The translations under genes were made by a program, and so were the position numbers. The notes under the pieces are model-generated. The model saw only the letters and a list, made by a program, of their open reading frames with translations. It did not search any database and was not told where the DNA came from. This document shows positions 18,892-43,921 of a stretch of DNA of 64,000 bases, piece by piece (the first letter of the stretch is position 1; the number at the start of each line of letters is the position of its first letter). The stretch spans positions 3,287-67,286 of the forward strand of contig VXCM01006005.1 of assembly GCA_014773175.1 (NCBI GenBank), given 5' to 3'. The stretch is from Lucifuga dentata (lineage: Eukaryota; Chordata; Actinopteri; Ophidiiformes; Bythitidae).

Positions 18892-20047
18892 ATTTCACTT
18901 TGTCTCCAATAAAACAGCGACAGACAGAAAAGACAACACGGATTTAATCTTTTCTATTCAGAAAAAAAACACCAAAAGAAGATCAGCAGCTAAAACTTTT
19001 CAACTAACAAACTGCAGCACCGGCAACATTTCGCGCGAAAATTGTGTCACTTCCTTTTCCCAAGCTTATGGACCAATCATATTACTTGATGTTGGCACCG
19101 GAAATTAACGCTCTGGGGGTTGGGCTTACAGTCGAATACCTTTCAGAATAAAACGCGGTATGTAAAAGCTAACGCCAGGAATTTATTAAAATCAAGACTG
19201 AAAATAATTTATTGTATTTATTAATAAATATAATAAATAAATAAAAATTCTGTCAAGTTTTTTTTTTAATTTTAGTTTCACAAATACTGGTTCCATTTTG
19301 TTCCTCTTCTTTCACCTGTCTGTTTATAGTTTTCGTGAGCACGACTTTTTTCTTGGAAACACATAATTTACGTACAAATTTGTACTGTTTACCTCCTTAG
19401 AGAAAGCAAAATATAATGATTTTATATTTTTAATGTCTAAATTTCATATGCACAAATTTCGGTTCTTGTGTAAAATCACTCTTAACGAAGCTAATACACA
19501 ACTCATAACCACACTGTTTAATTGTTTTGAATTTGAAATCATCATGTTAATTGAGCCCAATATTTTGTGTTCATTGTCTTAATTGCATATTTTTGTACTT
19601 TGTACTTGTCTGGTATCTTGTACTTGTTTATAGATATTGTGGAAATAAAGATATTTTTCTGAAAAAGATGAGGTGCAACAAGTCATGTTTAAATGAACTT
19701 CTCTACGTAGCTTTTCTTTTTTCGGGTTTCACACTTTGACATGTTTTCTGATGTATGGTGACTTTTTTTTAAAATAACATTAATTCAGCTGTTATTTTCT
19801 TTAATTCATCAGCCTGGATGTTGTCTGATTTGTGTTTGTATTAAGTGTTTGGTCCTTTGTTATCTGTACGTTTTTAATCTAATAATAAACATGAGCTTCC
19901 CCTTTGAGAATTCATAAAATTGTTTAAAATGTCTTTTAGCTTGAAGAAGCTGAATCGGAAGTGTAATGGCGGTTTCCGCTGGATTGAAACGGTCTTAACT
20001 TTTCACGGCTGTTTCGTTGGTAAAGAAAAAGCTTTTGTCCCGGTGTC
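18892..20047. promoter_or_regulatory. divergent orc1/prpf38a upstream region
   Basis: The two start codons face away from each other across 1,156 bases, as in human. Near the orc1 side are an E2F palindrome (19029-19040) and a CCAAT box (19073-19077). The 19200-19920 portion is AT-rich and shows no recognisable gene. Transcription starts cannot be placed from sequence alone. Confidence 0.7.
19029..19040. promoter_or_regulatory. E2F consensus palindrome
   Basis: TTTCGCGCGAAA, a perfect 12-bp palindrome matching the E2F/DP consensus TTTSGCGCSAAA. It lies 138 bases upstream of the orc1 start codon with a CCAAT box 33 bases further out, the arrangement typical of S-phase gene promoters. ORC1 is a known E2F target in mammals; function here is inferred. 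Confidence 0.8.
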
Positions 20048-22648
20048 ATGGCAAACCGAACCGTTAAAGACGCGAACAGCATCCACGGAACAAACCCACA
20101 GTACTTGGTGGAGAAAATCACGCGGACCAGAATCTACGAGTCCAAATACTGGAAGGAGGAATGTTTCGGTCTGACCGGTGAGTTAGCATGAGAGCTAATG
20201 TTAGCATGCAGGAGGCTAACGGTAAAGCACAGCTCCGCGAACTTTTCATCTGAGATATTTATGATTTTGCATTTTAACAATTATTCAACCTCCTGACAAA
20301 TAAAAAGTCTGGAAATAAACTTTTAAAATATTCAGTGTTTTATTATAATCCTGGAAATGCTAAAAGGAGTAAAAGTAAATCAGAGAGAATCTGTTCAGCA
20401 AATTTGGGATCAGAATTTTTATTTGTATTTATGTTTTTGATAAGGTCTCTATGTTCCATTCTGAAGATTTTCTCCCAAAATATATGAGGTCAGTAGTTTA
20501 AGCAGCTCATGACTGATGAATTTGCTAATGCTAGCTAGCTTTTTTTTTTTTTTAAACTTTATTGAAAAGAATGATAGCTAGTACATAACCGGTGAATATA
20601 TGAACAGATATGAACAGTATGTACAAAAAATACAAACAAATATACAGGTATACATCCAAAAAGAAGTGTCTTTAATAAAGAGAAAACTAAAAAGTTGCCG
20701 GGAGTAGATTTAAGATGTACGTTAAACAAAAATATTATTTAAAACATGCAAGCTTTATAGGTTGGGGTTCATTGTTCTTGCAGATCTTGTCAGGATAAAA
20801 TCTAGATTTAGATTTATTTGTCATATGTATGTTAACACAGGGTCAAAAGTACAATGAAATGTGTTTCACGAGAGAAACGGGTCAGCTCAGCAGTAAAAAG
20901 GAACAAAATAATAAGAGCACTTCTACAAAAGATAAAAAAAAGGTTGAGAATAAGTAAAGAATAAGAAAAACGATAATAAGAAAAATGACAATACAAGATA
21001 AGTATTAAAACAAATACAATATAACACTGTACTGTGCAAATGGCAAAAAGAAAAATACACGAAGAAAAATATATAATACTATAAGTGCTGTGCCGCCTTC
21101 ACCACTTTCTGTAGTGATTTGCGGCTGTGGGCAGAACAGTTCCCATACCATCTATGTAATAATTTAAATGAAAGGTCTTTTATTTAGTAATTGTGGCTAA
21201 ATACTGAGCTGTGCTGTGTGATGTCAGAGGCATTACACCACGACTAAAAACACGACTGGATTTCAACGTTCTTAATTAACTTTAGAATGTATTTTTAAGC
21301 ATGTGTAAAACTTTATTGTGCAATATGTGTGTTGACGCATTTCTACTGGCCCTCGCTCAGCATCGCCATGCACACTGAGTGAAAACAAGTCTTTTAAAGG
21401 CGCCAGTGTACTTCATACCAAGTATAACGTTTAGGGTAGAAAGACATCTTACACAGCTGAAGATGTGATGCTTCAGACTTTTTGGGTGACTTTGAGTCTT
21501 TTGGGGCCTGAAGAGGAAAGTTTGTCTCTCTGGCCATAATTTTAAAAAAATATATATCATCTGGTTGGTATGAGAAGTTCTGAAAGACCAGATGAAGATG
21601 TTGAGAGACTCATTAGCCTCATACTTGGTGGTGTGAAGGTAAATTCATGTTACAGAAGGACTAAATAAAAGGAAGTTTTATGGCATAATATGTCTCTTTT
21701 TCATAACTACATTTGGCGGATGTTTGAACAAACTGGTTCTTTATGTTGTTTGTCTCATAAAAGCTAGTACTGGTTGATTGTATAATTGAAAGCTGTGATG
21801 AGAACGAGTATTTTGTGTTTTTATCACAGCTGAGCTGGTCGTGGATAAAGCCATGGAGCTCAAGTTTGTGGGCGGAGTTTATGGTGGGAACATCAAGCCG
21901 ACGCCTTTCCTCTGCCTCACGCTGAAGATGCTGCAGATTCAACCAGAGAAAGATATCATCGTGGAGTTTATTAAAAATGAAGATTTCAAGTAAGTTTCAG
22001 TGTTTGGAGGGACTGAACATTGCTGCAATAATTCGGCTAAAATTTACATGAGAGACTTTAAGTGTGTTTTCAGATCTGCAGATCGTTTGTTCTGGTCTGA
22101 ATCAGGGAATAAATTATTCCAATGCTGCATTTACAACTTGGTTTGGTTCAGTTTCACAAATAAAAACATCCAGTCAAATCAAAATCTATCAGCTAAAGTC
22201 ATGTGACATCACTCTCTCTGCTGATTGGTCAGAAAGAAATTCCAAACAGGAAGTAGTTTCTATGGTGTCAAAGTAAATCAGAGTAACAAAGATGAATGTG
22301 GATCCTTTCCTGTCATAGCATCATCTGATCCATGAAGAAGAAAACTATGACAGCAGAAGCTGAATCTGATGTTTGATGTGTTTTAAGCAGCAGATATGTG
22401 ACGAGCATCTAATGTAAAACAAACTTTATCGTTGTAGTTAAACATCAGCTGCATGTAACCGTCGGTGATTCTGCATTAATCAGTAGATTAGATCAGTAGA
22501 AGATCAGAAATCTTTCTGCTGGCAGAGAATCAACTTTAAACATGACGAGCAGCCTGCTTTTATTTTGAAAGAACACTGAGGGTGAGATGATGATCAATAC
22601 CAGCATGATGAAGTAACTGTGTGTGTGTGTATATGTCTGTGTGCATAC

Positions 22649-22685
<37 letters not shown>

Positions 22686-22769
22686 TGTGTGTGTGTGTGT
22701 ATGTGCGTGTGTATATGTGTGTGTATATATATATATGTGTGTGTGTGTATGTATGTGTGTGTGTGTGTA

Positions 22770-22833
<64 letters not shown>

Positions 22834-24517
22834 TATGTGTGTGTGTGTGTGTGTATATATATGTATGTATGTGTATGTGTGTGTGTGTTAGATACGTGCG
22901 GCTGCTGGGAGCGATGTACATGAGGCTGACTGGCACGGCGGTGGATTGTTATAAATACCTGGAGCCTCTTTACAACGACTNTGTACATGAGGCTGACTGG
23001 CACGGCGGTGGATTGTTATAAATACCTGGAGCCTCTTTACAACGACTACAGGAAGATAAAGAGCCAGAACAGGAACGGAGGTGAGAGTCTGATCACAGCA
23101 AACGTCACGGCTGCTACACGCGTGTGTCACGTCTTTCTTCCTGTCCTCTTCTCCTCTGTCCAGAGTTTGAGCTGATGCACGTGGACGAGTTCATCGACGA
23201 GCTGCTTCATGCTGAGAGGATGTGTGACATCATCTTGCCCAGGCTGCAGGTAATGACATCACACACACACGGTCCACTCAGCGCCCATGCCTCTGATGTG
23301 TGTGTGTGTGTGTGTGTGTAACAGAAACGACAGGTCCTGGAGGAGGCGGAGATGTTGGACCCACGTATCAGCGCTTTAGAGGAAGACCTGGATGAGGTGG
23401 AGAGCAGTGAGGAGGAAGACGAGGAGGAAGAGAAGGTGATAAAAGCTGGTCACATGATGATTTTCTCTCTGATCATACGTGTGGACTAGGGAAGAAAGGA
23501 AAAAACAAAGATGGCGGCGCTCGTTAGTGATAACAGGAAGTTTAAATTCAACCTTGTATGTTTTCTTTTTCTTGGCCTGCAGCCAGAGAGGCTCCAGACC
23601 CCTGAACCCCAAAGACGTGGTTACCGTGACAACGACAGACCCCGTCGCTCGCCATCTCCGCGTTACAGACGCAGCCGCTCACCCAGACGGTCTGTCTGCA
23701 AACGTTCTGTTGTTTCACATGAAGAAATCCCTGGAATTCTAAATGTACACATGTGTAAATCTGATCCCGTGTCTTGATTTCAGACGCAGCAGGTCACCAA
23801 AGAGACGAAGGTACGAATCACTTCCTCCTTTTACAACACTCCATTTGTGATTGGTTCTCTGACGTCTGTTGTCATATGCTCTTCAGCCCGTCGCCCCGGA
23901 GAGACCGCCATCGCAGCAAGAGCCCCCGCCGCCACCGCAGCAGGTCCCGAGACAGACGCCACCGCTCCAAGTCTCCAGGTAGGTCTGAGCTGCTGCTGCT
24001 CTGGCATGTTGCTGCTGGCGTGTTGCTGCTACTCTGACGTGTTGCTGCTGCTCTGACGTGTTGCTGCTGCTCTGATGTGTTGCTGCTGACGTGTTGCTGC
24101 TGCTCTGATGTGTTGCTGCTGACGTGTTGCTGCTGCTCTGACGTGTTGCTGCTGCTCTGATGTGTTGCTGCTGACGTGTTGCTGCTGCTCTGATGAGTTG
24201 CTGCTGATGTGTTGCTGCTGCTCTGATGTGTTGCTGCTGGCGTGTTGCTGTTGACGTGTTGCTGCTGCTCTTCAGGTCATCACAGGAGTCACAGACATCG
24301 CAGCCACTCCAAGACTCCAGAAAGGTGAGAGTTCAAACTCGCCTCAAACCCAGAATCATGTCACACGTCATCAGATGTTAAACGTGTGAAGTGACAGGAG
24401 GTAAACAGGAAGTGGGAGGAGTTTCACTTCCTGTGGGATAATAACAGGAAGCTGGTTTGTTTTCTTCACAGGAGCTCAAAAAAGAGTCACAAGAAGAGTC
24501 GTCGTGGAAACGAGTGA
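20048..24517 (+). CDS. prpf38a: pre-mRNA-splicing factor 38A
   Basis: Spliceosomal B-complex protein of the PRP38 family, nuclear. Exons: 20048-20177, 21830-21989, 22892-23080, 23164-23249, 23325-23435, 23583-23689, 23784-23810, 23887-23978, 24276-24324, 24472-24517. After removing the artefactual duplication in exon 3 this gives 309 residues (human 312). The PRP38 domain occupies about residues 10-180, opening MANRTVKDANSIHGTNPQ and including KFVGGVYGGNIKPTPF, RLLGAMYMRLTG and DEFIDELLHAERMCDIILPR. An acidic segment (VESSEEEDEEEEK) and an RS/RH-rich tail (SPSPRRDRHRSKSP) follow, ending KKSHKKSRRGNE. Tandem repeats abut three of its acceptors. The poly(A) signal is likely AATAAA at 24692. Confidence 0.97.
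20803..21160 (-). mobile_element. L2/CR1-like LINE 3' fragment
   Basis: The plus strand begins TTTATTTGTCATATG... ACAATGAAATGTG, the tail of such LINEs. At 21090-21150 the minus strand still encodes WYGNCSAHSRKSLQKVVKAA, the conserved C-terminal LINE segment. It is in prpf38a intron 1, antisense. Another poly-T/A-rich stretch precedes it at 20537-20640. Confidence 0.8.
22066..22375 (+). repeat. dispersed repeat D, plus copy
   Basis: Starts GATCTGCAGATCGTTTGTTC and ends near GACAGCAGAAGCTGAATC. It matches the minus copies at 17028-17290 and 45345-45457 and the plus copy at 55486-56085. In prpf38a intron 2; non-coding. Confidence 0.85.
22617..22889. repeat. (TG)n(TA)n microsatellite
   Basis: Compound TG, TA and TGTA repeat of about 270 bases that runs up to the prpf38a exon 3 acceptor (TGTGTGTGTTAG). 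All long Cys-Val-Val or His-Thr frames over it are repeat artefacts. Confidence 0.95.
22915..23047 (+). other. prpf38a: assembly duplication around N inside prpf38a exon 3
   Basis: 22915-22980 and 22982-23047 are identical 66-bp copies separated by one N at 22981. The extra 67 bases break the frame; removal gives a 122-base exon in the correct phase with the two neighbours. Confidence 0.95.
23985..24270. repeat. minisatellite (GTGTTGCTGCTGCTCTGAC units)
   Basis: Units of 15-19 bases in prpf38a intron 8, ending at the acceptor of exon 24276-24324; the last unit itself (GCTGCTGCTCTTCAG) forms the polypyrimidine tract and AG. Confidence 0.95.
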
Positions 24518-24691
24518 TCCTCCTCCTCTTCTCCTCTTCCTGTGTTACCTGCTGGATGTTCATGAATCTGATGACTTTGTGGAAGTTTGAAATATTGTGG
24601 ATTAAAATGTCGTTATGTTTCTTAAACGTGGCAACATTTCTAACTCAAAACGTGTAAATCTTTCACTTCTGTGTTCTGATTTTTGTAATGA

Positions 24692-24697
24692 AATAAA
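24692..24697 (+). other. prpf38a: poly(A) signal of prpf38a
   Basis: AATAAA in the context GTAATGAAATAAAGACGC, 175 bases after the stop codon. Confidence 0.75.
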
Positions 24698-25260
24698 GAC
24701 GCTTCCCTCCGTTCACTCGTTCTTCCTGTTTGATGCTCAGAGGATTTTACAGGATTTTACTGATTATAAAAGGTCTCCAGATATAATATTTTTTAATTTA
24801 AGGTCTAACCATGAATTTAATTGTATTTTCAGTTGGGATGCATTAAATTGGATTTGAAGGAGACAGAATTAATCTATTTTTAATTTATTTAATTCTATAT
24901 TTCAACAGAAGCAGCAGCATTTTCACTAATTTGACAAATTTACGTGTAAACAGAAGGAAAATAGAAAAAAAGAGGAATAATCAGAATTTATTACTTCCAG
25001 AAGTGCGGCTGAGATGTTTGATGTGTAAATAACGTTTAATTTCTGCAGCTTGTTGCTGCATCATGATGGAAAATAATCTGCACACTTATTAGAACCAGAT
25101 TTACCTTTAAATGAAATACTTTATTATGATATATTCTTATTACGTAAAATCAACGTTTGATAAACGTTTTGTGTTATGACACCAAACTGTCTTGTTAAAA
25201 TGACAAACTGAGTTGACGTCTCATAAACTGAGTGATTCTGCAAATTTTGATAAGTAAAAC
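24698..25260. other. intergenic prpf38a / IFIT-family gene, nothing seen
   Basis: AT-rich sequence between the two convergent 3' ends. No exon, repeat family or RNA gene recognised. Confidence 0.6.
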
Positions 25261-25266
25261 TTTATT
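25261..25266 (-). other. candidate poly(A) signal of IFIT-family gene
   Basis: TTTATT on plus (AATAAA on minus) about 105 bases beyond the stop codon at 25372-25374. Confidence 0.6.
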
Positions 25267-25371
25267 GATGTGATTTGATCTTCAGCAGCATGAAAAATGT
25301 AATCAGAGGATTTAACTTCATAAAATCATCTGATCTGATGAGAATGATGTTTGGGGGATTTCTGCTTCTTT

Positions 25372-28300
25372 CTATGTTTCATGTTTTCGCAGGTTTTCCA
25401 GAAATCTCTGTATTTCTCCACACATTCGGTTCCGGTTTCTGTCTCTGATCCGTTCCAGAATCGTGATGCTGCTGCTCCGGTGGCTGGACGGTTCCGGTAT
25501 CTCTGCTGCCCTCATGTGATACTCTATCGACCCGTACCGGTCTTTCTGGTGGTAGTTCAGGTATTTTGCGTAGCAGTTGTAAAGGATCTGTGACTCTGCA
25601 GGATCCAGGTCCCGGTGCAGCAGCCGGTCGTAGATCCGGTCGGCGTGGGCCAGGCCGTCGTGGCTGGAGTGTGTGTATATCTCTGCGAGGTTTATGGTGG
25701 TTTTAAGTGAAGAATGAGGGTAAAGAGAAATGACATCGTTATGCAGACTGATGGCTCTTTCCACCATGCTCTGCTTCAGAGGATTGTCCCCGTCTGAACG
25801 GATCCTCCACTTGTAGCAGGTCGCGACACAGCGCTTCAGGTAACGTTCACCTGGATGTCGTTCCAGAGCCTCTTCTGCCAGATCAGTGGCCTCATCCATG
25901 GACACGTACTTCCTGTACACTCGCAGTAACGGAGAGATGCCGCTGTACAGGCTGACGGGTTTATTCAGAACTCTTTTTGCCAGGTCACGTGCTTCCTCCA
26001 CAACCTGTCCTCCTTTCTCAGCTCGTTTTTCCAGACAGAGAGCAGCGAGGTACAGATTCTCTGGATCGTGTTTCAGAGCGATTCTCATCTTCTCTGAGAT
26101 TTCCTGCTGCATCTCCGGGCTGCAGAGCTGGAAAGCAAAAGCTCCGTCTAACGCCAAGACGTGGCCGGTGTGCCACTCCACCACGTCCGGCTGCATCCGG
26201 ATCGCTTTCTGGAAGTACTCTGCTGCCAAGAGCCTTTGGTGGAAACCAAAGTTCATCAGGGTCCAGGCCTTCTCTGCGTAGACCTCTGGATGGAGGCTGT
26301 CCGGGGACGGAGACGGGTACTCCCTCTGCAGGGCGTCCACCTGTACGAGACCAAAGAAGGGTTCAGATCCTTTACTGAAGTAAAACACAGGAGAAAATCC
26401 TCCATACAGGTACGTCCGGACTGAGGCAGGAAGATGGCTCCACGCTTTACAGAAGCGTACACCAAATTTTTCAACATGAGGATTACTGTAAACGGGATTC
26501 AAGGTGCTACAAAAACCTGGGGATTATAACGAATTATCTGGCAGAATTCATTAAAAAAATCAATCTCTGGTCCTGATTTAGAAAGAGTACTCAAGTAAAA
26601 ATACTTAGTTACTTTGCAGCTGTACCTGTGACACGTAAGCTCGGCTTTGTGCCGTTTCTCCCCGCAGGAAGTGCAGCCACGCCTGGTTCCCGTAGTTCAC
26701 CACCAGCCAGGGCCCCTCGTCCGAAACCGTGTTTCTCACCTGGCGAAAGGCTTCGGCCGCCACGCCGAAGCAGCGGTGGGCGTCGGCCTCGCGGCCCAGC
26801 CGCTGCCGGACGAAGCCCTGCAGGTTGTAAATGTGGCCCAGCCAGCGGAAGCCTTCGTCCGGCCCGATGTCCTCCAGACGCTCGCCGACCTGCAGCAGCT
26901 GCGACCTGCTGCAGGTCAAACCCCAGGTGAAGTGGCACGGCAGCGCCTGCAGGGCTTCCTCCAGACTGTAAACAAACAAACAAACAACAGTCAACAAAAC
27001 AACAACACACACAACAAAACAACTCACAGCAAAACAATCAGCACACAAAACAAAACAACACACAACAAAACAACAACACACACAAAAACAAAACAACACA
27101 CAACAAAACAACAACACAAAACAAAACAACACACACAACTAAACAACAACACACACAACAAAACAACACACAACAAAACAACAATCAGCACACAAAACAA
27201 AACAACACACAACAAAACAACACACAAAACAAAACAACACACACAACAAAACAACAACACACACAACAAAACAACTCACAGCAAAACAATCAGCACACAA
27301 AACAAAACAACACACAACAAAACAACAACACACACAAAAACAAAACAACACACAACAAAACAACAACACACACAAAAACAAAACAACACACAACAAAACA
27401 ACAACACACACAAAAACAAAACAACACACAACAAAACAACAACACACACAAAAACAAAACAACACACAACAAAACAACAACACACACAAAAACAAAACAA
27501 CACACAACAAAACAACAACACACACAAAAACAAAACAACACACAACAAAACAACAACACACACAAAAACAAAACAACACACAACAAAACAACAACACACA
27601 CAAAAACAAAACAACACACAACAAAACAACAACACACACAAAAACAAAACAACACACAACAAAACAACAACACACACAAAAACAAAACAACACACAACAA
27701 AACAACAACACACACAAAAACAAAACAACACACAACAAAACAACAACACAAAACAAAACAACACACACAACTAAACAACAACACACACAACAAAACAACA
27801 CACAACAAAACAACAATCAGCACACAAAACAAAACAACACACAACAAAACAACACACAAAACAAAACAACACACACAACAAAACAACAACACACACAACA
27901 AAACAACTCACAGCAAAACAATCAGCACACAAAACAAAACAACACACAACAACAACACACACAAAAACAAAACAACACACAACAAAACAACACACACAAC
28001 AAAACAACAACACACACAACAAAACAACACACAACAAAACAACAATCAGCACACAAAAACAAAACAACACACACAACAAAACAACAACACACACAACAAA
28101 ACAACACACAACAAAACAACAATCAGCACACAAAAACAAAACAACACACACAACAAAACAACACACAAAACAACACACAAACCAACACAACATTGATGTT
28201 GACGTTATTTGCTGCATGATCGGATATTTGCTTCATGGAATGAAGGAGGGAAGAAGGAAAGAAAAAAGAAATGAGGAACAAAAGGAAAGAAGTGAAGAGG

Positions 28301-28679
28301 AAATAAAACAAAAGAAAGGAGGCAGATTAGGAGACGAGGAAAAGAAGTGAGCCTCATGAAGAAAAGAGAAGAAGTGAGGGAAGGAAAAATGAAAAGAAAG
28401 AAGAAAAAGGACTCAAGGAAAGATGCTGAAAGAGGAAAAATGAAGGGATGAGACAGGTAATGGAAAGAAGAGAGGAAGGAAGGAAGAAGGACAGGAAGAT
28501 GAAAATGAGAAGAGGAACGAGCAAGGAAAAATAAAGGACAAAGGAAACAAAGAAGGAGGGAAGAAAGAGCAGGAAAGGGAGAAAAGAGGAAACAAAAGAA
28601 AGGAGGAGAAAGGAGGAGGGTGAAATTAAAAAGTTTGATGAATAATCATTCAGCAGAATGAAACCCGTTCTGACCTCAT
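25372..28679 (-). CDS. IFIT-family TPR protein (interferon-induced type), 437 aa
   Basis: Cytosolic tetratricopeptide-repeat protein of the family whose mammalian members bind 5'-triphosphate or cap-0 RNA in antiviral defence. Three coding exons on the minus strand: 28675-28679 (ATGAG), 26626-26965, 25372-26340. The tiny first exon contributing only M and part of S is the classic IFIT arrangement. The product begins MSLEEALQALPCHFTWGL, matching the IFIT start (SLEQLRCHFTWEL in human IFIT1). TPR signatures follow: NYGNQAWLHFLRGE, HPEVYAEKAWTLMNFG, AAEYFQKAIRMQPDVVEW, ALKHDPENLYLAALC, EEALERHPGERYLKRCVA. Oddities: an additional 285-base intron splits the main exon after VSQ, and the 1,709-base first intron is mostly minisatellite. 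Upstream frames in the 285-base intron are open but non-homologous, and exclusion fits the family alignment. The paralogue cannot be named. No clear ISRE was found. Confidence 0.88.
26970..28175. repeat. 1.2-kb A/C minisatellite, 38-bp unit with higher-order repeat
   Basis: Contains only A and C apart from rare G/T. The core from 27335 repeats every 38 bases (CAAAAACAAAACAACACACA then ACAAAACAACAACACACA), about eleven times. The variant block with ACTAAAC and AATCAGCAC near 27120-27320 recurs 632 bases later near 27750-27950, a higher-order duplication. It fills most of IFIT-family gene intron 1. The 375-residue Lys-Gln-Asn-Thr and 225-residue Cys-Val-Leu-Phe frames over it are not proteins. 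Confidence 0.97.
28240..28625. repeat. polypurine tract (GA-rich)
   Basis: About 385 bases with almost only A and G on the plus strand, in intron 1 of the IFIT-family gene close to its tiny first exon. Such strand-asymmetric purine runs can adopt triplex (H-DNA) structure; here that is an inference. Confidence 0.9.
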
Positions 28680-29596
28680 CGTGTCTCCTCAGATGCTTCC
28701 TAAATCTCGCCGAGCGGCTTTGGCTCTTTATGTGCTGCTGCTGCCGAGGGGGCGGAGCCAAAACGACTTTAATTTTTAACTTATATGATGTAATAAAGGC
28801 TGTAAAGTTTAACTCTGAGATTAGAAACCTGCTGATACACGTTTGTCCTGACGTGGAGCTCAGAGTCTCTGAAGCCTCATGACCTTTGACCTTTGTTATA
28901 CTTCAGGTTTTATGTGTTATCAATAATCAATATTATTATGTTTTTACTTTTCATTTCATATTGCTGTCAGATTTGGAAACAAATGAAGAGTTTGCTGCAA
29001 AAACAGGTAACTCCATTTCTAAAAACATCACGTTTTCTTTTTTACTGTACATTCCTGGAAGAAGGAAGGAAGGAAGGAAGGAAGGAAGGAAGGAAGGAAA
29101 GACAAAACAGAGAATAAACAAAAGAGAAAGGAAAGAAAGGAATGGAGGAGGCAAGAATCTAGAATGGGAAAAGCAATGAAGAATAAAAATAAGAAGAAGG
29201 AAGAAATTGGGACGTAAACGTCTTCTTGCTGACGTCATTTGAACGCGCCACAAACTGGCTGCATGTAGCATGTAGCATGTAGCCGCTGTAGCGTCGTTAG
29301 CTGCTTTATCCACCGACAGATAAACGGTTCTAGCCGGTTACCGATGGTTTGTGAGTAATTATGTTAACGGAAAGGGGCCGTTGGTGTTATTAGTTATTTA
29401 TGATTCGGTGAGTAAAACTGGAAGCCGTGCTTAGCTAACGCTGCTAGCTAAGATCTGTAGCTGCGTGTTTGGCTCCGGGCGGAGGATGTGAGTCAGACCG
29501 GCTCTCCGTGTGGCTCTCCGGGGTTTTGTGGAGCTGTGTGTCCCGGAGCAGGAGGGCAGGACAGGCGGAGGCTCCGAACTCCGGTCCGGAAGAGGG
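28680..29596. promoter_or_regulatory. divergent IFIT-family gene / pomgnt1 upstream region
   Basis: The two start codons diverge across 917 bases. Contents: a GC-box-like GGGGGCGGAGCC at 28749-28760, a DR1-type TGACCTTTGACCT at 28880-28892, a (GGAA)n run at 29058-29099, and a GC-richer stretch at 29460-29590 that should hold the pomgnt1 5' UTR. No ISRE of the GAAANNGAAA form was seen; ACTTTTCATTTCAT at 28948 is only a near miss (one-base spacing). Confidence 0.6.
29058..29099. repeat. (GGAA)n microsatellite
   Basis: About ten GGAA units, within a longer purine-rich stretch to 29210. Confidence 0.95.

Positions 29597-43921
<14,325 letters not shown>

Noticed and set aside
26341..26502. N-terminal extension of the large IFIT exon (Asn-Pro-Val-Tyr... 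frame)
   Set aside because: Open but unlike IFIT proteins; a good acceptor (TCGTACAG) immediately precedes the conserved VDALQREYPSPSPDSLHPEV region and is in phase with the upstream exon.
26605..28217. Lys-Gln-His-Thr and Cys-Val-Leu-Phe frames up to 375 residues
   Set aside because: They come from the A/C minisatellite of IFIT intron 1; only 26626-26965 is genuine coding sequence.
28940..28965. Possible ISRE upstream of the IFIT-family gene
   Set aside because: TTTCATTTC has one base between the half sites, not the two required by the ISRE consensus.
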